Shown here: in pieces, positions 1 to 10,361 of the stretch
How positions within the stretch are numbered: position 1 is the stretch's first letter
How the letters are laid out: each line of letters starts with the position of its first letter
DNA from: Zygnema cylindricum
Lineage: Eukaryota > Streptophyta > Zygnematophyceae > Zygnematales > Zygnemataceae
Length of the DNA stretch: 64,000 bases
Direction: 5' to 3'
Assembly (NCBI GenBank): GCA_037447655.1
Contig: JBBHKE010001433.1
Span: 62,001-126,000, forward strand
Position numbers and translations under genes: made by a program
Notes under the pieces: model-generated
What the model was told of the DNA's origin: nothing
Database searches by the model: none
Seen by the model: the letters and a program-made list of their open reading frames with translations, nothing else

Positions 1-412
1 AATCAAATACTTGTTGTCGGGCTTAGAGAATCTCGTCCGTTGACTTGATTCGAATCAACCGCAGTAGCGCAGTTCAATTCCTTTTTGTATTCAAAATATC
101 CGCAGCTTCGTAGCAGCTGCGTTATCACATACAAAAGTTCATCGCAGCTGCGTTTGTCTTGTTGCGTAGCAACTGCGTTGTTATGTACCAAAATATCCGC
201 AGTTGCGTTTGACCCGTTGCGTCACAGGCTACGGTCGTCCGTACAGATCATATCAAAAATAACCGCAGCTGCCCTTGTTCCATCTATGTTGCAGCTCCGT
301 TGTCGGTGCCAAAAACCTGTACTGTGATTCAAGTGATGACGCGTGTCCATATATATCTATTTTTCCACCGTCCTACTAATTTGCTGAGACTTAAAGCTTT
401 TCAAAAACAACA
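1..412 (-). repeat. C-family LTR, partial, cut by window edge
   Basis: This stretch matches 18480-18890 and 23770-24182, the U3 half of the two LTRs of element C, nearly base for base. It ends at 412 in AACAACA, which is the start TGTTG of the LTR read on the minus strand. It is rich in GCAGCTGCG-like words. Because B-type gag lies directly to its right instead of a polypurine tract, this is either the right-hand (5') LTR of an element whose body lies left of the window, or a solo LTR. The short reading frames here are not genes. Confidence 0.85.
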
Positions 413-801
413 TCTAGTTGCAAATGAGGACATGCAAGTCCTTAAGTGAGATGGTGTAGGATAAAGTGCTTTGCCTCCGTATTGTTGAAGTATCAGGTTT
501 CAGTATCATTCTCCTCGTTCCTCGGAATAGGTGACATGAATGCCGAACCAGTAACTATTGGTGTGGTCGCCTCCTTCTCCTTTCCTTTGTCCACCACCTC
601 TTCTTCTTTTGTTTCCTCCATTGAAGGTGGATCCTCTTTCCTGGTGAATATGCTTCCTCCAAACCTTAAAGGAATTCCAAGACTTGATGGACGCCCCAAC
701 CGTCCACTCACTATCCCCCAAAACCTTTTTTCGCATAGAGCTCCTATCATCATACTTTCCCAGTATATGAAGCCATTTCCATTAAATATTGGTACCCTAG
801 A
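413..801 (-). pseudogene. gag fragment of copia element A (B-like)
   Basis: On the minus strand this is the Gag N-terminal region of a B-family copia element, closely matching 6056-6440. It covers the PIFNG.GFIYWESMM segment through the acidic/basic linker and the MSPIPRNEENDTET stretch. It follows its PBS and LTR on the right and is cut at 413 by the C-family LTR. One base is missing just after the PBS compared with B, so the LTR-encoded start is out of frame with the rest. The gene cannot work: the downstream Gag, protease and pol are absent. Confidence 0.8.
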
Positions 802-816
802 GGTGAGCCCATAACC
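802..816 (-). promoter_or_regulatory. primer-binding site, half initiator tRNA-Met type
   Basis: The minus strand reads GGTTATGGGCTCACC directly after the LTR end. This complements the anticodon arm of initiator tRNA-Met with one mismatch. Confidence 0.75.
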
Positions 817-1841
817 TGAAACTCTGAGACCTCCATAAGTCCTCAGAGTGGACAGCTTCCAAGAGGCCTCTAGGATAACCCTGACCCCTTTGTGTTTCAG
901 CAAAAATAACTGCCACCCTCGCAGAGAATAACTCTGACCAACTTCACCCCTCTGAAGGGAAGACTCCACTGAGTCGATAGCAAAAAGAATCTCTGAATTT
1001 GCTCCCCTGAGCAGTAAGTTATGGAGGGTCAAAGTTGACCTTTTGTACAGAAGCTCTTTCGGAGATAGGGTTCTATCTCCTAATTTTTCTAAGTCTTATC
1101 TCTCTCATAGACTTTATCTACTGATGTACGGAGCCAATCAAATTATACTTGCGTACACAAAAGTATATCTGGCGGTGTACTTTCTGTACCAACACTGTAT
1201 GACATGCCCTAACTGTCGACACGTGGTATGTCCGGATTCGCTCCCTTAATACTCGAAGATGCCGCGATCCAATGTCATTCCACCACGTGTCATCCGATGT
1301 GGCGATGACCACAAACCACCGAAATCCTCTTCCGCGATGTTGGCGTTAATTCCGGCCGTCCAATTAAATTTACATTTAATCGTAGCTGTAATAAATACAT
1401 GCGCCGTATTCGTTTCTAATCGGTACCGCAATCCGTACTCTTACATTACTGGATCTATGTATCCCCTAAACAGTTACAGTTAAATGAATTATCCTACGTG
1501 ATAATGTTTAATTAATTATCAAACTATATAGTACGTAACACTAGTTCTAGACTTAAAGGCTAAGGCTACCGACTACTAGTTGCCTGCTGGCCGGTAGGTA
1601 CCAGGATCAAATCCTGCGGCCGGCTCATACCTTTTAGTAAATAAACTCCTAACTAATATATATTTCTTGTAAACCTCTGGATAGCCTAGGTAGCCATGGC
1701 TCTAGCTCCCTCTCCAATTTCTCAGTGACTGCGACAAGTTTCAGAGTTGGAGAGAGAAGTTAGAGGTAGATTGCCTCGGCTTCTTTCTATATTTCTATTT
1801 AGACCTAGAAATTACTTAAAATTGGACCATTAATTTCTACA
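817..1841 (-). repeat. B-like LTR of element A
   Basis: An LTR of 1,025 bp on the minus strand. It begins TGTAGAAATTAATGG (rc of 1827-1841) and ends TTTCA (rc of 817-821) against the PBS. Its last bases contain ATG GAG GTC TCA GAG TTT CA, the LTR-encoded Gag start also seen in B. It carries G-box CACGTG cores near 1216 and 1286 and a tRNA-like module at 1549-1630. It is preceded on the minus strand by pol (1845-2310) and followed by gag, so it sits between two internal regions instead of at an element end. Confidence 0.8.
1549..1630 (+). other. tRNA-like module inside an LTR
   Basis: The plus strand, antisense to the LTR, shows an A-box-like stretch (ACTTAAAGGCTAAGGC), a stem-forming middle part, and a T-arm-like CAGGATCAAATCCTG whose loop resembles the Pol III B box. 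The same module sits at the same relative place in the other K/J/B/D-type LTRs. It is not a canonical tRNA: no clean acceptor stem is visible. Confidence 0.5.
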
Positions 1842-1844
1842 AAA

Positions 1845-2310
1845 CACCCATTTTCAACCAATCGGTTTTCTGTTCGGAGGACAGTTCTCTAGTTCCCAAG
1901 TATTTGCTTCCATGATAGAGGCCATCTCATCATTGATGGCTCTAATCCATCAGTCTTTCTCCGGACTGTTTACTACCTCCGAGTTTGACTGAGGCTCATC
2001 TGGATGAGATAGCTTAGTTACCTTGTGAGCGGCTTGTTTTTTGTAAATCTTTTTGCTGCTATTTCTCCCTCTCTCAAACTCCGAAGCTGGGATGGAGGGA
2101 AGTCTTGGATATCTCCTTAGTGTCTCATCAGCTCCTCTATCCATGGTAGGAAGTTCCAGTTCCTCCTCTTCTGTCTCCTCGAAGTCCATAGGAATATGTG
2201 AGGTTTTTTGGTGGATCTCGTGTGTCTTCGTTCTCCTTTGAATCTGCAATCCCTGTTTCACTCATGTCCCTTTCGGGAAGGACAAAGTCTTCCTCTCCCC
2301 ATAAATTTTG
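1845..2310 (-). pseudogene. pol fragment: integrase-RT linker and start of RT
   Basis: The minus-strand frame 2261-1950 holds an acidic linker and then IPASEFERGRNSSKK, the conserved motif that precedes reverse transcriptase in these elements (compare IPASNFEGGRR near 24625 and 28825). It is followed in the same area by the RT-entry segment (EMASIMEANTWEL-like). The sequence stops at about 1845, a few bases before the LTR at 1841, so nearly all of RT and RNase H is deleted. It belongs to a B/H-like element lying upstream, on the minus strand, of LTR A. Confidence 0.7.
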
Positions 2311-2842
2311 CAACAACAAAATTTAAAGCTCTCAAAGTTAAAATTCAACCACAAATTTTGCAACAGCAAAATTGAAAGCAATCAAAGGTAACAATTTAGG
2401 GTTTGAAAATTTTTAAGTCATTTTTGGACTCCTTTGCTCTTGAAGAAGTCAAGTGCTCCACTTTTCTTCTCCATCATTAGCAATTGTCCCATATCCTACT
2501 ACATCAGGATCTTTTACTCTTTAATCTTCACATCCTCACCCTTCATGGCTTAAAGCCCTCCCTCTACACATGAATCATCACTAGGAGAAGGCAAGTTTGT
2601 TTGGCCTCTAGGTAATTAGAGTGAGCTTCAGCGGTGGCCACACTCCCCACGCCGCCTGAGTCCTTAGTACCTAGGCACGCCCCATATCTAACCAGCGGCC
2701 GTTGGTAGTGTAGTCACTTAGTTTCCCTCCAATCCCCTACCACTTCACATTGTGGTTTCACAGACACAGGTCAGAGCAGCCTCACCGATCACGGTAGTTG
2801 ATTTTTGGGGGAGCAAAATTCTCCTTGGTTTCGAACCAAAGC
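2311..2842. other. no gene; probable leader of a conventional copia
   Basis: No convincing reading frame. The right part (2640-2842), read on the minus strand, lies directly downstream of the PBS at 2830-2857 and is presumably 5' leader sequence. A pair of similar A-rich stretches containing AAATTTTGCAACA occurs at about 2305-2370. Confidence 0.4.
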
Positions 2843-2857
2843 TTTAATACCATGTGT
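2830..2857 (-). promoter_or_regulatory. conventional copia PBS (tRNA-Met 3' end)
   Basis: The minus strand begins TGGTATTAAAGC at 2857 and continues with TTTGGTTCGAAACC. This resembles the complement of the 3' end of initiator tRNA-Met (TGGTATCAGAGC...), the usual plant copia primer site. It differs from every other PBS in the window, which use the anticodon arm. Confidence 0.55.
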
Positions 2858-3250
2858 AATATGATCTCCTACCTCTCAGAAAATCCCATTACTAGAACCA
2901 ATTTCAACCACACATTCCACACATTTGGAAAATACACATTCACATTGGAAAGCACTCACATAAGGATAAACTTTAAATTAGAAGAAGTTCCTGTCCACAT
3001 AACATTAACTTGGTCTCTTGCCCTCGTGTCTCAACCCTCTTTTTAAAGTGTTTTCCACTACTTTCCACTCTTAATAATTCTATCTCTTAACTACTAAAAC
3101 AGTACTTAGTTTGTAAGAGATTTCGGTGCAAAAATGTCATTGCTCCAATTTGATTTTAATCTCTCAAGACAAAGATCTATCTGAATTTCCACAAATTTTT
3201 CCGAAGGAAAAGAAGTCTACTCTTCTCTTATATTTCACAATTTATCCATC
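2858..3250 (-). repeat. LTR fragment of a conventional copia element
   Basis: This begins, in plus coordinates, at TGTGTAATATG directly beside the PBS, so on the minus strand the LTR ends CATATTACACA. The other terminus was not found and the right limit is a guess. It contains no gene. Confidence 0.4.
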
Positions 3251-3954
3251 ATTGCCCTAGGATAGCTAAGCCAGAGTCAACGCTCCGTTGAACAAGTTTT
3301 ACTTGGGCCAATCATTGATCAGCAAGGACTTAGACTGACTAATGCAAAAATGTGCGAAATCTCTTACTAACAACGTCACATATCTAACCAATGAAACGCT
3401 ACGTTTCACTACATAACATCTACATGCAAAAGTGCGCGCTAAACAAAACAAGACTTTGCAAGAAAGTGTGTTGCAAATTTTGCACACGAAACTTCCTACG
3501 AAATTCCATAAAGTGAAAGTGATGTTTCGTACTAAAAATTGTACTTGACGACCCATTGTGCCTACCCAACGAAATATTGATTTCGTTTGGTACTTTATAA
3601 ATGTACGCCTTAAATTCCACGGCTAGTTTGACCCTTAACTCGTAACAATGAACACCCATTCGTTATTTTGACTTCGCGCTGTCGCCTTAATACACCAATC
3701 ACTATTTCTTTTAAATTATAACCACATATTGTGCGATTCTTTCGCTGACGGCTATCAAATATAAAACTCAATATTCGTAACACTTAAATACCCATTTAAA
3801 AAACAAGTTTTATCCACTATTATTGTTATATGATGTGAAGTGGGTCAATTTTAAGAGCCAAAACGAATAACATTTTGCCGCGCATAAAATTTAAAAAATA
3901 TCTACTATAAATGCGCGATCAGGTAGCCATAAATCGCAAAGGATACATGCCTTA
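3251..3954. other. unannotated AT-rich DNA
   Basis: No conserved frame, repeat or RNA gene recognised. The two short minus-strand frames near 3299-3659 show no family features. Confidence 0.5.
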
Positions 3955-4310
3955 TGCAATTTTGTGGTCTCCATTGACCCACAAAATGTGCAGCCTATGC
4001 AAAGCCTCTTGGATAATTTATGCCCCTTCCTCTTTCCAAATGAACGACTGCCACCCTAGCAAATAAGTATTTTAACCCTTCTCACCTCTGTGAGGATGTG
4101 ACTCTTATGAGCCAAACGCAAAAAAAATCAATGAATTTGCTCCCTTGAGCAGTAAGTTATGTTTGGTCAAAGATGACCTTTATAGTTATAAGCTCTCTTA
4201 GAGAGAGGTACCTAAATATCACCAAGTCTTGGTCTGCTTACTAACAGCTACCTACTGGTAAACCCTAGTCTAGTAGGAATACTCTATAGTACAAGAAGGT
4301 ACTATGGTCG
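3955..4310 (-). repeat. solo LTR K, part 1 (3' end side)
   Basis: With 11905-12477 this forms a solo LTR of about 924 bp on the minus strand. The 3' end, rc of 3955 onward, reads ACCACAAAATTGCA and includes ATG GAG ACC ACA AAA TTG CA, the LTR-encoded Gag start. The flanking 5-mers are CCTTA (3950-3954) and CCCTA (12478-12482), a target-site duplication with one mismatch. It matches the plus-strand LTR K2 (13108-13925) over most of its length. Solo LTR J is inserted at 4310/11905. Confidence 0.75.
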
Positions 4311-4510
4311 TGTTGAAATTAATAGATTTATAGAGTATTTTCTAGGTATAAATATGTAGGTATAAAAGAAAAAGAAAAGTACGGACAACCTGCCTCCACC
4401 TCCTCTGTCTAGCCCCCATACTTGTTGTATTATCTAAAGAATAAAGAGGGTGGTTGAACCATGGCTGCCTTAGTTTAACATGCAATTATTTTAGTAGGTT
4501 ACTAAAAAGA

Positions 4511-4592
4511 TACCTGACGGACCGAAGACTTGATCCAGGTACTTGACGTCCGTCAGGATAGCCAATAATTGTCAGCTTTATCGTATTAGACT
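4511..4592 (-). other. tRNA-like module inside LTR J
   Basis: The minus strand shows the same A-box/T-arm layout as at 1549-1630. The T-arm part is CTGGATCAAGTC, and the flanks contain a CTGACGGAC...GTCCGTCAG stem. Confidence 0.4.
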
Positions 4593-4990
4593 AGGACGAA
4601 TGCTAAATGCTATAGGGTATGATAGATATATATTTATTTAGGAGTAAACGAATTCATTTAACTGAAACTCTATACAGCATGCATAGATACAGTTTTGTAA
4701 AAGTACAAAGTACGATACTATTTTGAAACGGATACCACGCAAGTATTTATGACTGCTGAGATTGCGTTTTGGTTCATATCCGATGGCACACATCATCGTC
4801 GGGATCCCGGAATGGTCACTTTGGCGTTTAGTGACGTGGCATGACTTGGCGCCACGTGGAGAGATAACATTCGGTCGCGGGAATTCCGAGGAACGTACGG
4901 ACGAGTGAAAAGTGGACACGTGTCCGCTTAATATCCTTGTCGTACATAGGAGGTACAAAAGGTACACCGGCAGTAGTAGTTTTTGGTACG

Positions 4991-4995
4991 GTATA
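4991..4995. repeat. target-site duplication of element B, left
   Basis: GTATA, repeated exactly at 11579-11583. This proves the ends of element B. Confidence 0.9.
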
Positions 4996-5210
4996 TCTAG
5001 AAATTACTGCTCTATTTTTAGTATTTTTGAGGTCTAACTAGAAGTATAGAAAGAAGCCGAGGCAGTCTACCTCTAACTTCTTTCTCGAACTCTCAAACTT
5101 GTCGCAGTCACTGAGAAATTGGAGAGGGAGCTAGAGCCATGGCTACCAAAGCTATCCAGAGGTTTACGGGAAATATATATTAGTTAGGAGTTTTATTTAC
5201 TAAAAGTTAT

Positions 5211-5291
5211 TTGCCGGCCATAGGATTTGATCCTGGCACATGCCGGCCGTCAGATAGCTAGTAGCCGGTAGCCTTAGCTGTTAAGCCTAGA
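5211..5291 (-). other. tRNA-like module inside 5' LTR of B
   Basis: The minus strand reads AACAGCTAAGGCTACCGGC (A-box-like), a self-complementary GCCGGC-rich middle, then GGATCAAATCCTATGGCC (T-arm/B-box-like). Confidence 0.5.
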
Positions 5292-5565
5292 CCTAGTGTT
5301 ACGTACTATATGGTTTGATATTTATTTAAACATTTCCACGTAGGATAATTCATTTAACTGTAATTGTTTACGGGATATATAGATCCAATAATGTAAACCT
5401 ACGGATAACAAATCAATACCGCGAATTTATTTTGTTAGCGAAACGAATACCGCGCATGTATTTATTACGGCTGCGATTAAATGTGAATTTAATCGGACGG
5501 CCGAAATTAGCGCCGAGATCGCGGAAGAAGTTTTTTGCGGTTTGTGGTCATCGCCACGTTGGATG

Positions 5566-5574
5566 ACACGTGGC
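5566..5574. promoter_or_regulatory. G-box/ABRE-like site in LTR
   Basis: ACACGTGGC around the CACGTG core. The same site recurs in the 3' LTR (near 11107) and in the D, J and A LTRs, so it may be part of the LTR promoter. The role is inferred. Confidence 0.45.
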
Positions 5575-6020
5575 GAAATTACATTGGATCGTGGTATCTC
5601 CGCAGATTACGGCATCGGTTACGGATATGACATGTGTCGACATTTAGGCCATGTCGTACAATGTCCGTACATAAAGTACACCAGCAGTTGTACTTTTGTG
5701 TACGGAACTGTGATCTGATTGGCTCCATACATCAGTAGATAGAGTCTATGAGAGAGATAGGACTTGGAAAAAATTAGAAGATAGGACCCTCTCTCCCAAA
5801 GAGCTTCTGTACAAAAGGTCAACTTTGACCCTCCATAACTTACTACTTAGTGGAGTAAATTCAGAATTTTTTTTTGCTATCGACTCAAGGGAGTCTTGCC
5901 TTCACAGGGGTGAAGTTAGTCAAAGTTATTGTTTGCCAGGGTGGCACTTATTTTTGCTAAAACACAAAGGGGTCAGGGTTATCCTAGAGGCTTGTTGGAA
6001 GCTATCAACACTGAGGACTT

Positions 6021-7154
6021 ATGGAGGTCTCTGAGTTTCAGGTCATGGGCCCACATTCTACGGTACCAATCTTTAATGGAATTGGCTTCATATACTGGGA
6101 AAGTATGATGATAGGAGCTCTATGCGAAAAAAGGTTTTGGGGGATAGTGAGTGGACGGTTGCGTCGTCCATTAAGTCTTGGCATTCCTCCAGGGTTTGGA
6201 GGAAGCAGATTCACCAGGAAAGAGGATCCACCTTCAACAGAGGAAACAAAAGAAGGAGAGGTGGTGGACAAAGGAAAGGAGAAGGAGGCGACCACACCAA
6301 TAGCAACTGGTTCGGCATTTATGTCACCTATTCCGAGGAACGAGGAGAATGATACTGAAACCTCGGACTTCAACAATATGGCGACAAAGCACTTCATCCT
6401 ACGCCATCTCACTCAAGGACTTGCATGTCGTCATTTGCAAGTAGAAAGGGCATCCGATCTTTGGATGGCTCTCATAAAGATGTACCGAAGTGGTACTATA
6501 CAGCAACGACAGTTGGCTGATCAGAAAGTTAAGGAGTATGTATACAAAAGGGGGAAGATGTTGGATTTTTGCAATGAACTTGCTACACTCTTCATGGAGC
6601 TAGAGAGTGCGAGAAAAGTTTTAAGTGAAAAAGAAAAGGTTAATTGTTTACTGATGAAGTTATCCGATGAGTTCGAAAACATAGTCAACCGTGTGCAGGA
6701 CTTGCCGGACTCAAGGTGGATATGGAACTCAGTGGTAGGGATGATTCTCGTTCGGGAGAATACGATTGAGATCCGAAAAAGAGGAAAGAGTGGCCAAGCC
6801 TTGGCAACTGTGACCGATTGGAGGAACAAGGATTCCCGGAAACCGGTCCGAAACTATGGGGGGAGTGAGCAAAAAAATTAGACCGACGAGTTCGGACCAA
6901 GGGCTTTTAAAGGTTTATGTCATTTTTGTAAGAAACTTGGGCACTATATGGTTGAGTGCACTAAGCTAACCGAGCTTCGGTTAAAGGAGGGGCATACCGG
7001 TGGTACCCCGAGAGGAAAGAAAAAGGCCCTTGTGACACCGGTACATGAGGCGGAATCCGAGGACGAGGACGATGAGCTCCATTTAGATGAGGAGTTGGAG
7101 GCGAAAAACGAGGTCAAATTCCACGAAGGCAGAAATGTGCTTACGGTGGATTGA
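6021..7154 (+). pseudogene. B gag (nucleocapsid included), broken
   Basis: Starts at ATG 6021 inside the LTR: MEVSEFQVMGP, where QVMGP is translated from the PBS. The frame runs 286 codons to a TAG at 6879-6881, then stays open in the same frame to 7154. It holds the FNGIGFIYWESMM segment, a helical Gag core (ASDLWMALIKMYRSG, LDFCNELATLFMELESA) and, after the stop, a CX2CX4HX4C zinc knuckle (CHFCKKLGHYMVEC, about 6918-6959). Gag would form the virus-like particle and bind RNA. A single-base deletion near 7114 (compared with D at 16858) ends the frame before protease. D lacks the TAG at 6879, so that stop is private to B. Confidence 0.8.
6041..6055 (+). promoter_or_regulatory. PBS of element B
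   Basis: GGTCATGGGCCCACA directly after the LTR. It complements the initiator tRNA-Met anticodon arm with two differences from the K2 site, and is read by Gag as V-M-G-P. Confidence 0.75.
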
Positions 7155-7519
7155 AAGGTGAAGCAGGCTAGATTGTAGATGTAGGTGCCTCCATGCACAT
7201 GTGTAAGGATAGACCCTTGTTCACTAAGATAAGAAATATTCCCACCGTAGAGATAGAGTACGGGGATGGGAGGATAATCACCACTACTCTTGTAGGATCG
7301 GTAGATTTGAAAGTGTTAGTAGAAGGAAAGACATCCATAGTAACATTCTCTGATGTATTGTTTATTCTGGAGCTGAACAAAAACTTCATCTTTACATCTG
7401 TATTTGATGATAAGGGTTTTTTTACTAGCACTAGGGAAGGAGTCTTTACTACTAGTTTTGAGGAGGATATCTATTTCATTGCTGAGAAAGGTAGCCATGG
7501 GATGTTTAGGCTGGTTTAA
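7155..7519 (+). pseudogene. B protease region, broken
   Basis: Aspartic protease region of the polyprotein. The active-site motif, D-S-G or D-T-G in working copia proteases, reads D-V-G here (IVDVGASMHMCKD), preceded by an in-frame TAG at 7172. The rest (IPTVEIEYGDGR, TTTLVGSVDLKVLVEGK, FSDVLFILELNKNF) is well conserved and ends in FRLV then TAA at 7517-7519. The same TAA stands at the same place in D (17260-17262). The region is in a different frame from gag because of the deletion near 7114. Confidence 0.78.
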
Positions 7520-8700
7520 AGCAATGAAAAGAAGAAACTTTATTATGCTAGTGCTCATGATATTATGATGTGGCATAAGAGGCTTGGGCATGTGAATCTT
7601 GACAAGTTAAGAGAGATGAAAAAGATGGGAGTGGTGGAAGGGATTAAGTTCAGTGAGAATGATAATATAAGTGATTGTAGTGGATGTGCTCAAGGTAAAA
7701 GACACAAATTAACCCTTTCCTAAAACAGCCATCTATAAGGGAGAAAAAATTCTAGATATAGTACACACATATATTTGGGGACCAGCTAAAGTGCCCTCAC
7801 CAGGGGGGAAGAGATTTATGATGACTATCACTGATGATTGGTCTCCGTATTCCCGAGTGTATTTTTTGAAAAACAAGTCCGAAGCTCAAGATTGTTTTAG
7901 ACAATATAAAGCATGGAGCGAAAAACTCCATGAAACTCCAATCAAAAGAATAAGGAGTGACAATGGTAGAGAGTATACATCTAACCAGTTTGAGGATTTT
8001 TTGAGGGAAGATGGGGTCCAACACCAAAAGACAGTTCCAGAAAACCTGGAACAGAATGGGGTAGCTGAAAGGTTAAATAGAACACTAAGTGATAGTGCTA
8101 GAAGTATGTTGTCAGATAAGAAGATAAGAAAAAGGTTTTGGGCAGAAGCAATGAACTGTGCTAATTACCTCAAAAATAGAGTTCTTACTTCAGCTATAAA
8201 AGATCAAACACCTTATGAGAGATGGACAGGCCTGAAACCAGACTTATCTCATTTAAAGGTTTTCGGCAGTCAAGTGTTCAGTCTAGATACTGATCGGTCC
8301 AATTGGAAGCTAGATCCTAAAGGAAAACCGGGATACTTATTAGGATATGATGAAGATGTTAAAGGATATAGAGTTTATGGTCTAAAAACAGAAGATATAA
8401 TCTTAGTAAAGCATGTAGTAGTTATGGATGAAGGAAAATCTGTGGATCCCTTCAAATATACAAAGTCAGTAAAAATCAGATTTGAGTCAGAAAATTTTGA
8501 TGACTTTGAGCTTCCTAACTATCCAGGTTTTAGAGAAGATGACATTCTTGCAGGTACAAATCAGACCGAAACTCCAGTGACAAGTCTACCGAAAGCGGAA
8601 GACGTGGTGGAAATTGATTCGGAATCAAGGGATAGGGGAGAAGCCGAGATTGTTTCGAAAGAATCCACGAGAACCTTCTATTCCAGCCTCACATTTTGAG
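7520..8700 (+). pseudogene. B integrase, broken
   Basis: Begins with the GAG-pre-integrase/zinc-binding part (MMWHKRLGHVN ... CSGCAQGK; H-H-C-C) and passes a frameshift near 7700. It is then open from about 7791 for 302 codons through the catalytic core (TITDDW, KRIRSDNGREYT, EQNGVAERLNRT) and the GKPGYLLGYDED region. The first catalytic Asp (H-T-D in the family) is Tyr here (HTYIWG near 7768). The second Asp and the Glu of D-D-35-E remain. It ends in the acidic linker before RT at a TGA at 8697. In a working copy it would insert cDNA into the genome. Confidence 0.8.
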
Positions 8701-9701
8701 GGAGGAAGGAGAAGTAGCAAATGATTGCAAAACAAACAGGTTAACAACAAGGTAACAAAACTATCTCATCAAGATGAACCTCAGACTTATGGAGAGGCGA
8801 TTACTTTTCCAGAAAGAAATCGGTGGAAGACAGCCATCAATGAGGAGATGGCCTCAATTATGGCAGCCGATACTTAGGAGCTGGTGGATTGTCCACCTAA
8901 TTGAAAACCAATCGGTTGTAAGTGGGTTTTCAAATTAAAACTGAACCGAGATAACACAATCGAGCGCTATAAGGCCCGACTAGTGGCAAAGGGATTTACA
9001 TAAAAGGAGGGAATTGACTACAAGGAAACCTTTGCCCCAGTGGTCAGACTTCCCTCCGTCGGCCTACTTCTCAGCTTGGCACAGCGGAAGACATAGAAGT
9101 GCACCAGATGGACATCAAGACAGCCTTCTTGCATGGAGAATTGGAACAAGAGATCTTCATGCGATAACCCGAAGGGTTTGTGGAGGAAGGAGAGGAGAGT
9201 AAGGTATGCCGGCTGATTAAATCTCTTTATGGTTTGAAACAAGCGCCTCGACAATGGAATAAGAAGCTTGATGAGTTTCTTACCGGTCTAGGATATATCT
9301 AGATCAGCTCAGATCACTCAATCTATGTTTTCGTAGATGAGGAAGGTTTTATATTTATTGCAATTTATGTTGATGATTTGCTTGTTTTAAGTAAATCAAT
9401 GGAAAAAATTAATAAACAAAAAACTGATCTTAAGGGGAGATTTGAAATGAAGGATATAGGGAAAGCAAAATATAATTTGGGAATTCAAGTAGAGAGAGAC
9501 CTAAAAAGAAAAAATATAAGATTGAATCAAAAAGAAGCAATAGAGAGCATGCATGAAAAATTTCAAATGGATAAAGCTAATAGTTATTCAACTCCAATGG
9601 AGTTGAACAAGGGAAATAAGGAGAGTGAGGAAGAAGGAGTCATAATCTTAGACAAGGAATTATCTCCTGAAGAACACATGTTCATGCAGACTATTTTTTA
9701 A
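8701..9701 (+). pseudogene. B reverse transcriptase, broken
   Basis: Carries the copia RT landmarks: [11 protein letters not shown]-like entry (about 8910), [55 protein letters not shown] and the catalytic YVDDLL (about 9368-9385). Stops occur at 8876, 8904, 9001 and 9165. A TAG at 9300-9302 in the G-Y-I-R-I-S-S motif is shared with D (25255-25257). Frameshifts also occur. The last open part (9378-9701) ends before the RNase H domain. Confidence 0.8.
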
Positions 9702-10361
9702 AGCAAGTAGTGGGATGTCTAATCTATTTTATGAATTGTACCCGGCCGGATTTGGCTGCAGCTGTAGGAGTGTTGAGTAGAAGTCTAAATGCTCCCACTA
9801 AGAGTGATTGGGAGGTAGCTAAGAGAGTCCTTAGATACTTGATAGGAACTAGGGATCTATGGTTGCATTTGGGTGGGGAGAATACTGACATCACTACTTG
9901 GAGTGATGCCAATTATGGTGATGCTCCCATGAGGAGATGTACTTCTTGATATGTGTTATATGTGGGTGATGGGGCTTGCTTTTGGAGTAGCAAACACCAA
10001 AAAATTATTGCTCAGTCCACCATGGAGGCTGAGTATATGGCCTCTTGCTCTGCTGTAAAAGAATTGATGTGGGTCAAGTCTTTGCTTGGTGAGTTTGGTC
10101 ACCTTAAGAGTGGTGTGCAGAATTTTTTTTGTGATAATCAGGCAGCAATCACTATTTCTGCCAATCCTAAACATAATTTAAAGCCAAACACATGATCATC
10201 AGACTCAGCTTTGTTAGAGAGAAAGTAGAAAACAAAATAATCAGTTTAGAGTACCGACCAGATAGTGAGATGGTAGCAGATATGATGACCAAACCTGTGC
10301 TTTCCCTTAAGCTAATTTTGTGCAAGGAGAAGTGTGGTCTGAAATTAAAGATTGACTAGAA
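9702..10361 (+). pseudogene. B RNase H domain, broken
   Basis: Copia RNase H with GCLIYFMNCTRPDLAAAVGVLSRSL, the catalytic series SDANYGDAP (Asp), TMEAEYMASC (Glu), FCDNQAA (Asp) and VADMMTK (Asp). A TGA near 9947 splits it and another near 10193 replaces part of the KHMDIRL motif. The last 86 bp are duplicated downstream (10438-10523) with the LTR start. Confidence 0.8.

Larger units (their letters stand above)
4311..4995 (+). repeat. solo LTR J, part 1
   Basis: With 11584-11904 this makes a solo LTR of about 1,006 bp, starting TGTTGAAATTAAT and ending ACACAATTGCA. The flanks are GGTCG (4306-4310) and GGTCC (11905-11909), a duplication with one mismatch. The end encodes ATG GAG GAC ACA CAA TTG CA. 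G-box cores lie near 4854 and 4917, and an antisense tRNA-like module at 4511-4592. The frame at 4638-4967 (109 codons, minus) shows no family features and is not called. Confidence 0.75.
4996..6040 (+). repeat. 5' LTR of element B
   Basis: Starts TCTAGAAATTACTGC (the start G is mutated) and ends CTGAGTTTCA. A G-box ACACGTGGC is at 5566-5574. The antisense tRNA-like module is at 5211-5291. The Gag start codon, ATG at 6021, lies 20 bp before the LTR end. An open frame of about 69 codons just upstream (from 5825) has no ATG start. Confidence 0.88.

Noticed and set aside
4638-4967. 109-codon minus-strand frame in solo LTR J
   Set aside because: Lies inside an LTR, antisense, with no domain and no conservation in other LTRs.
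5825-6034. 69-codon frame in the B LTR, with a similar one on the minus strand at 1032-815
   Set aside because: Conserved between LTR copies but starts at TTG, not ATG, and LTR homology alone explains it. The Gag start is ATG 6021.
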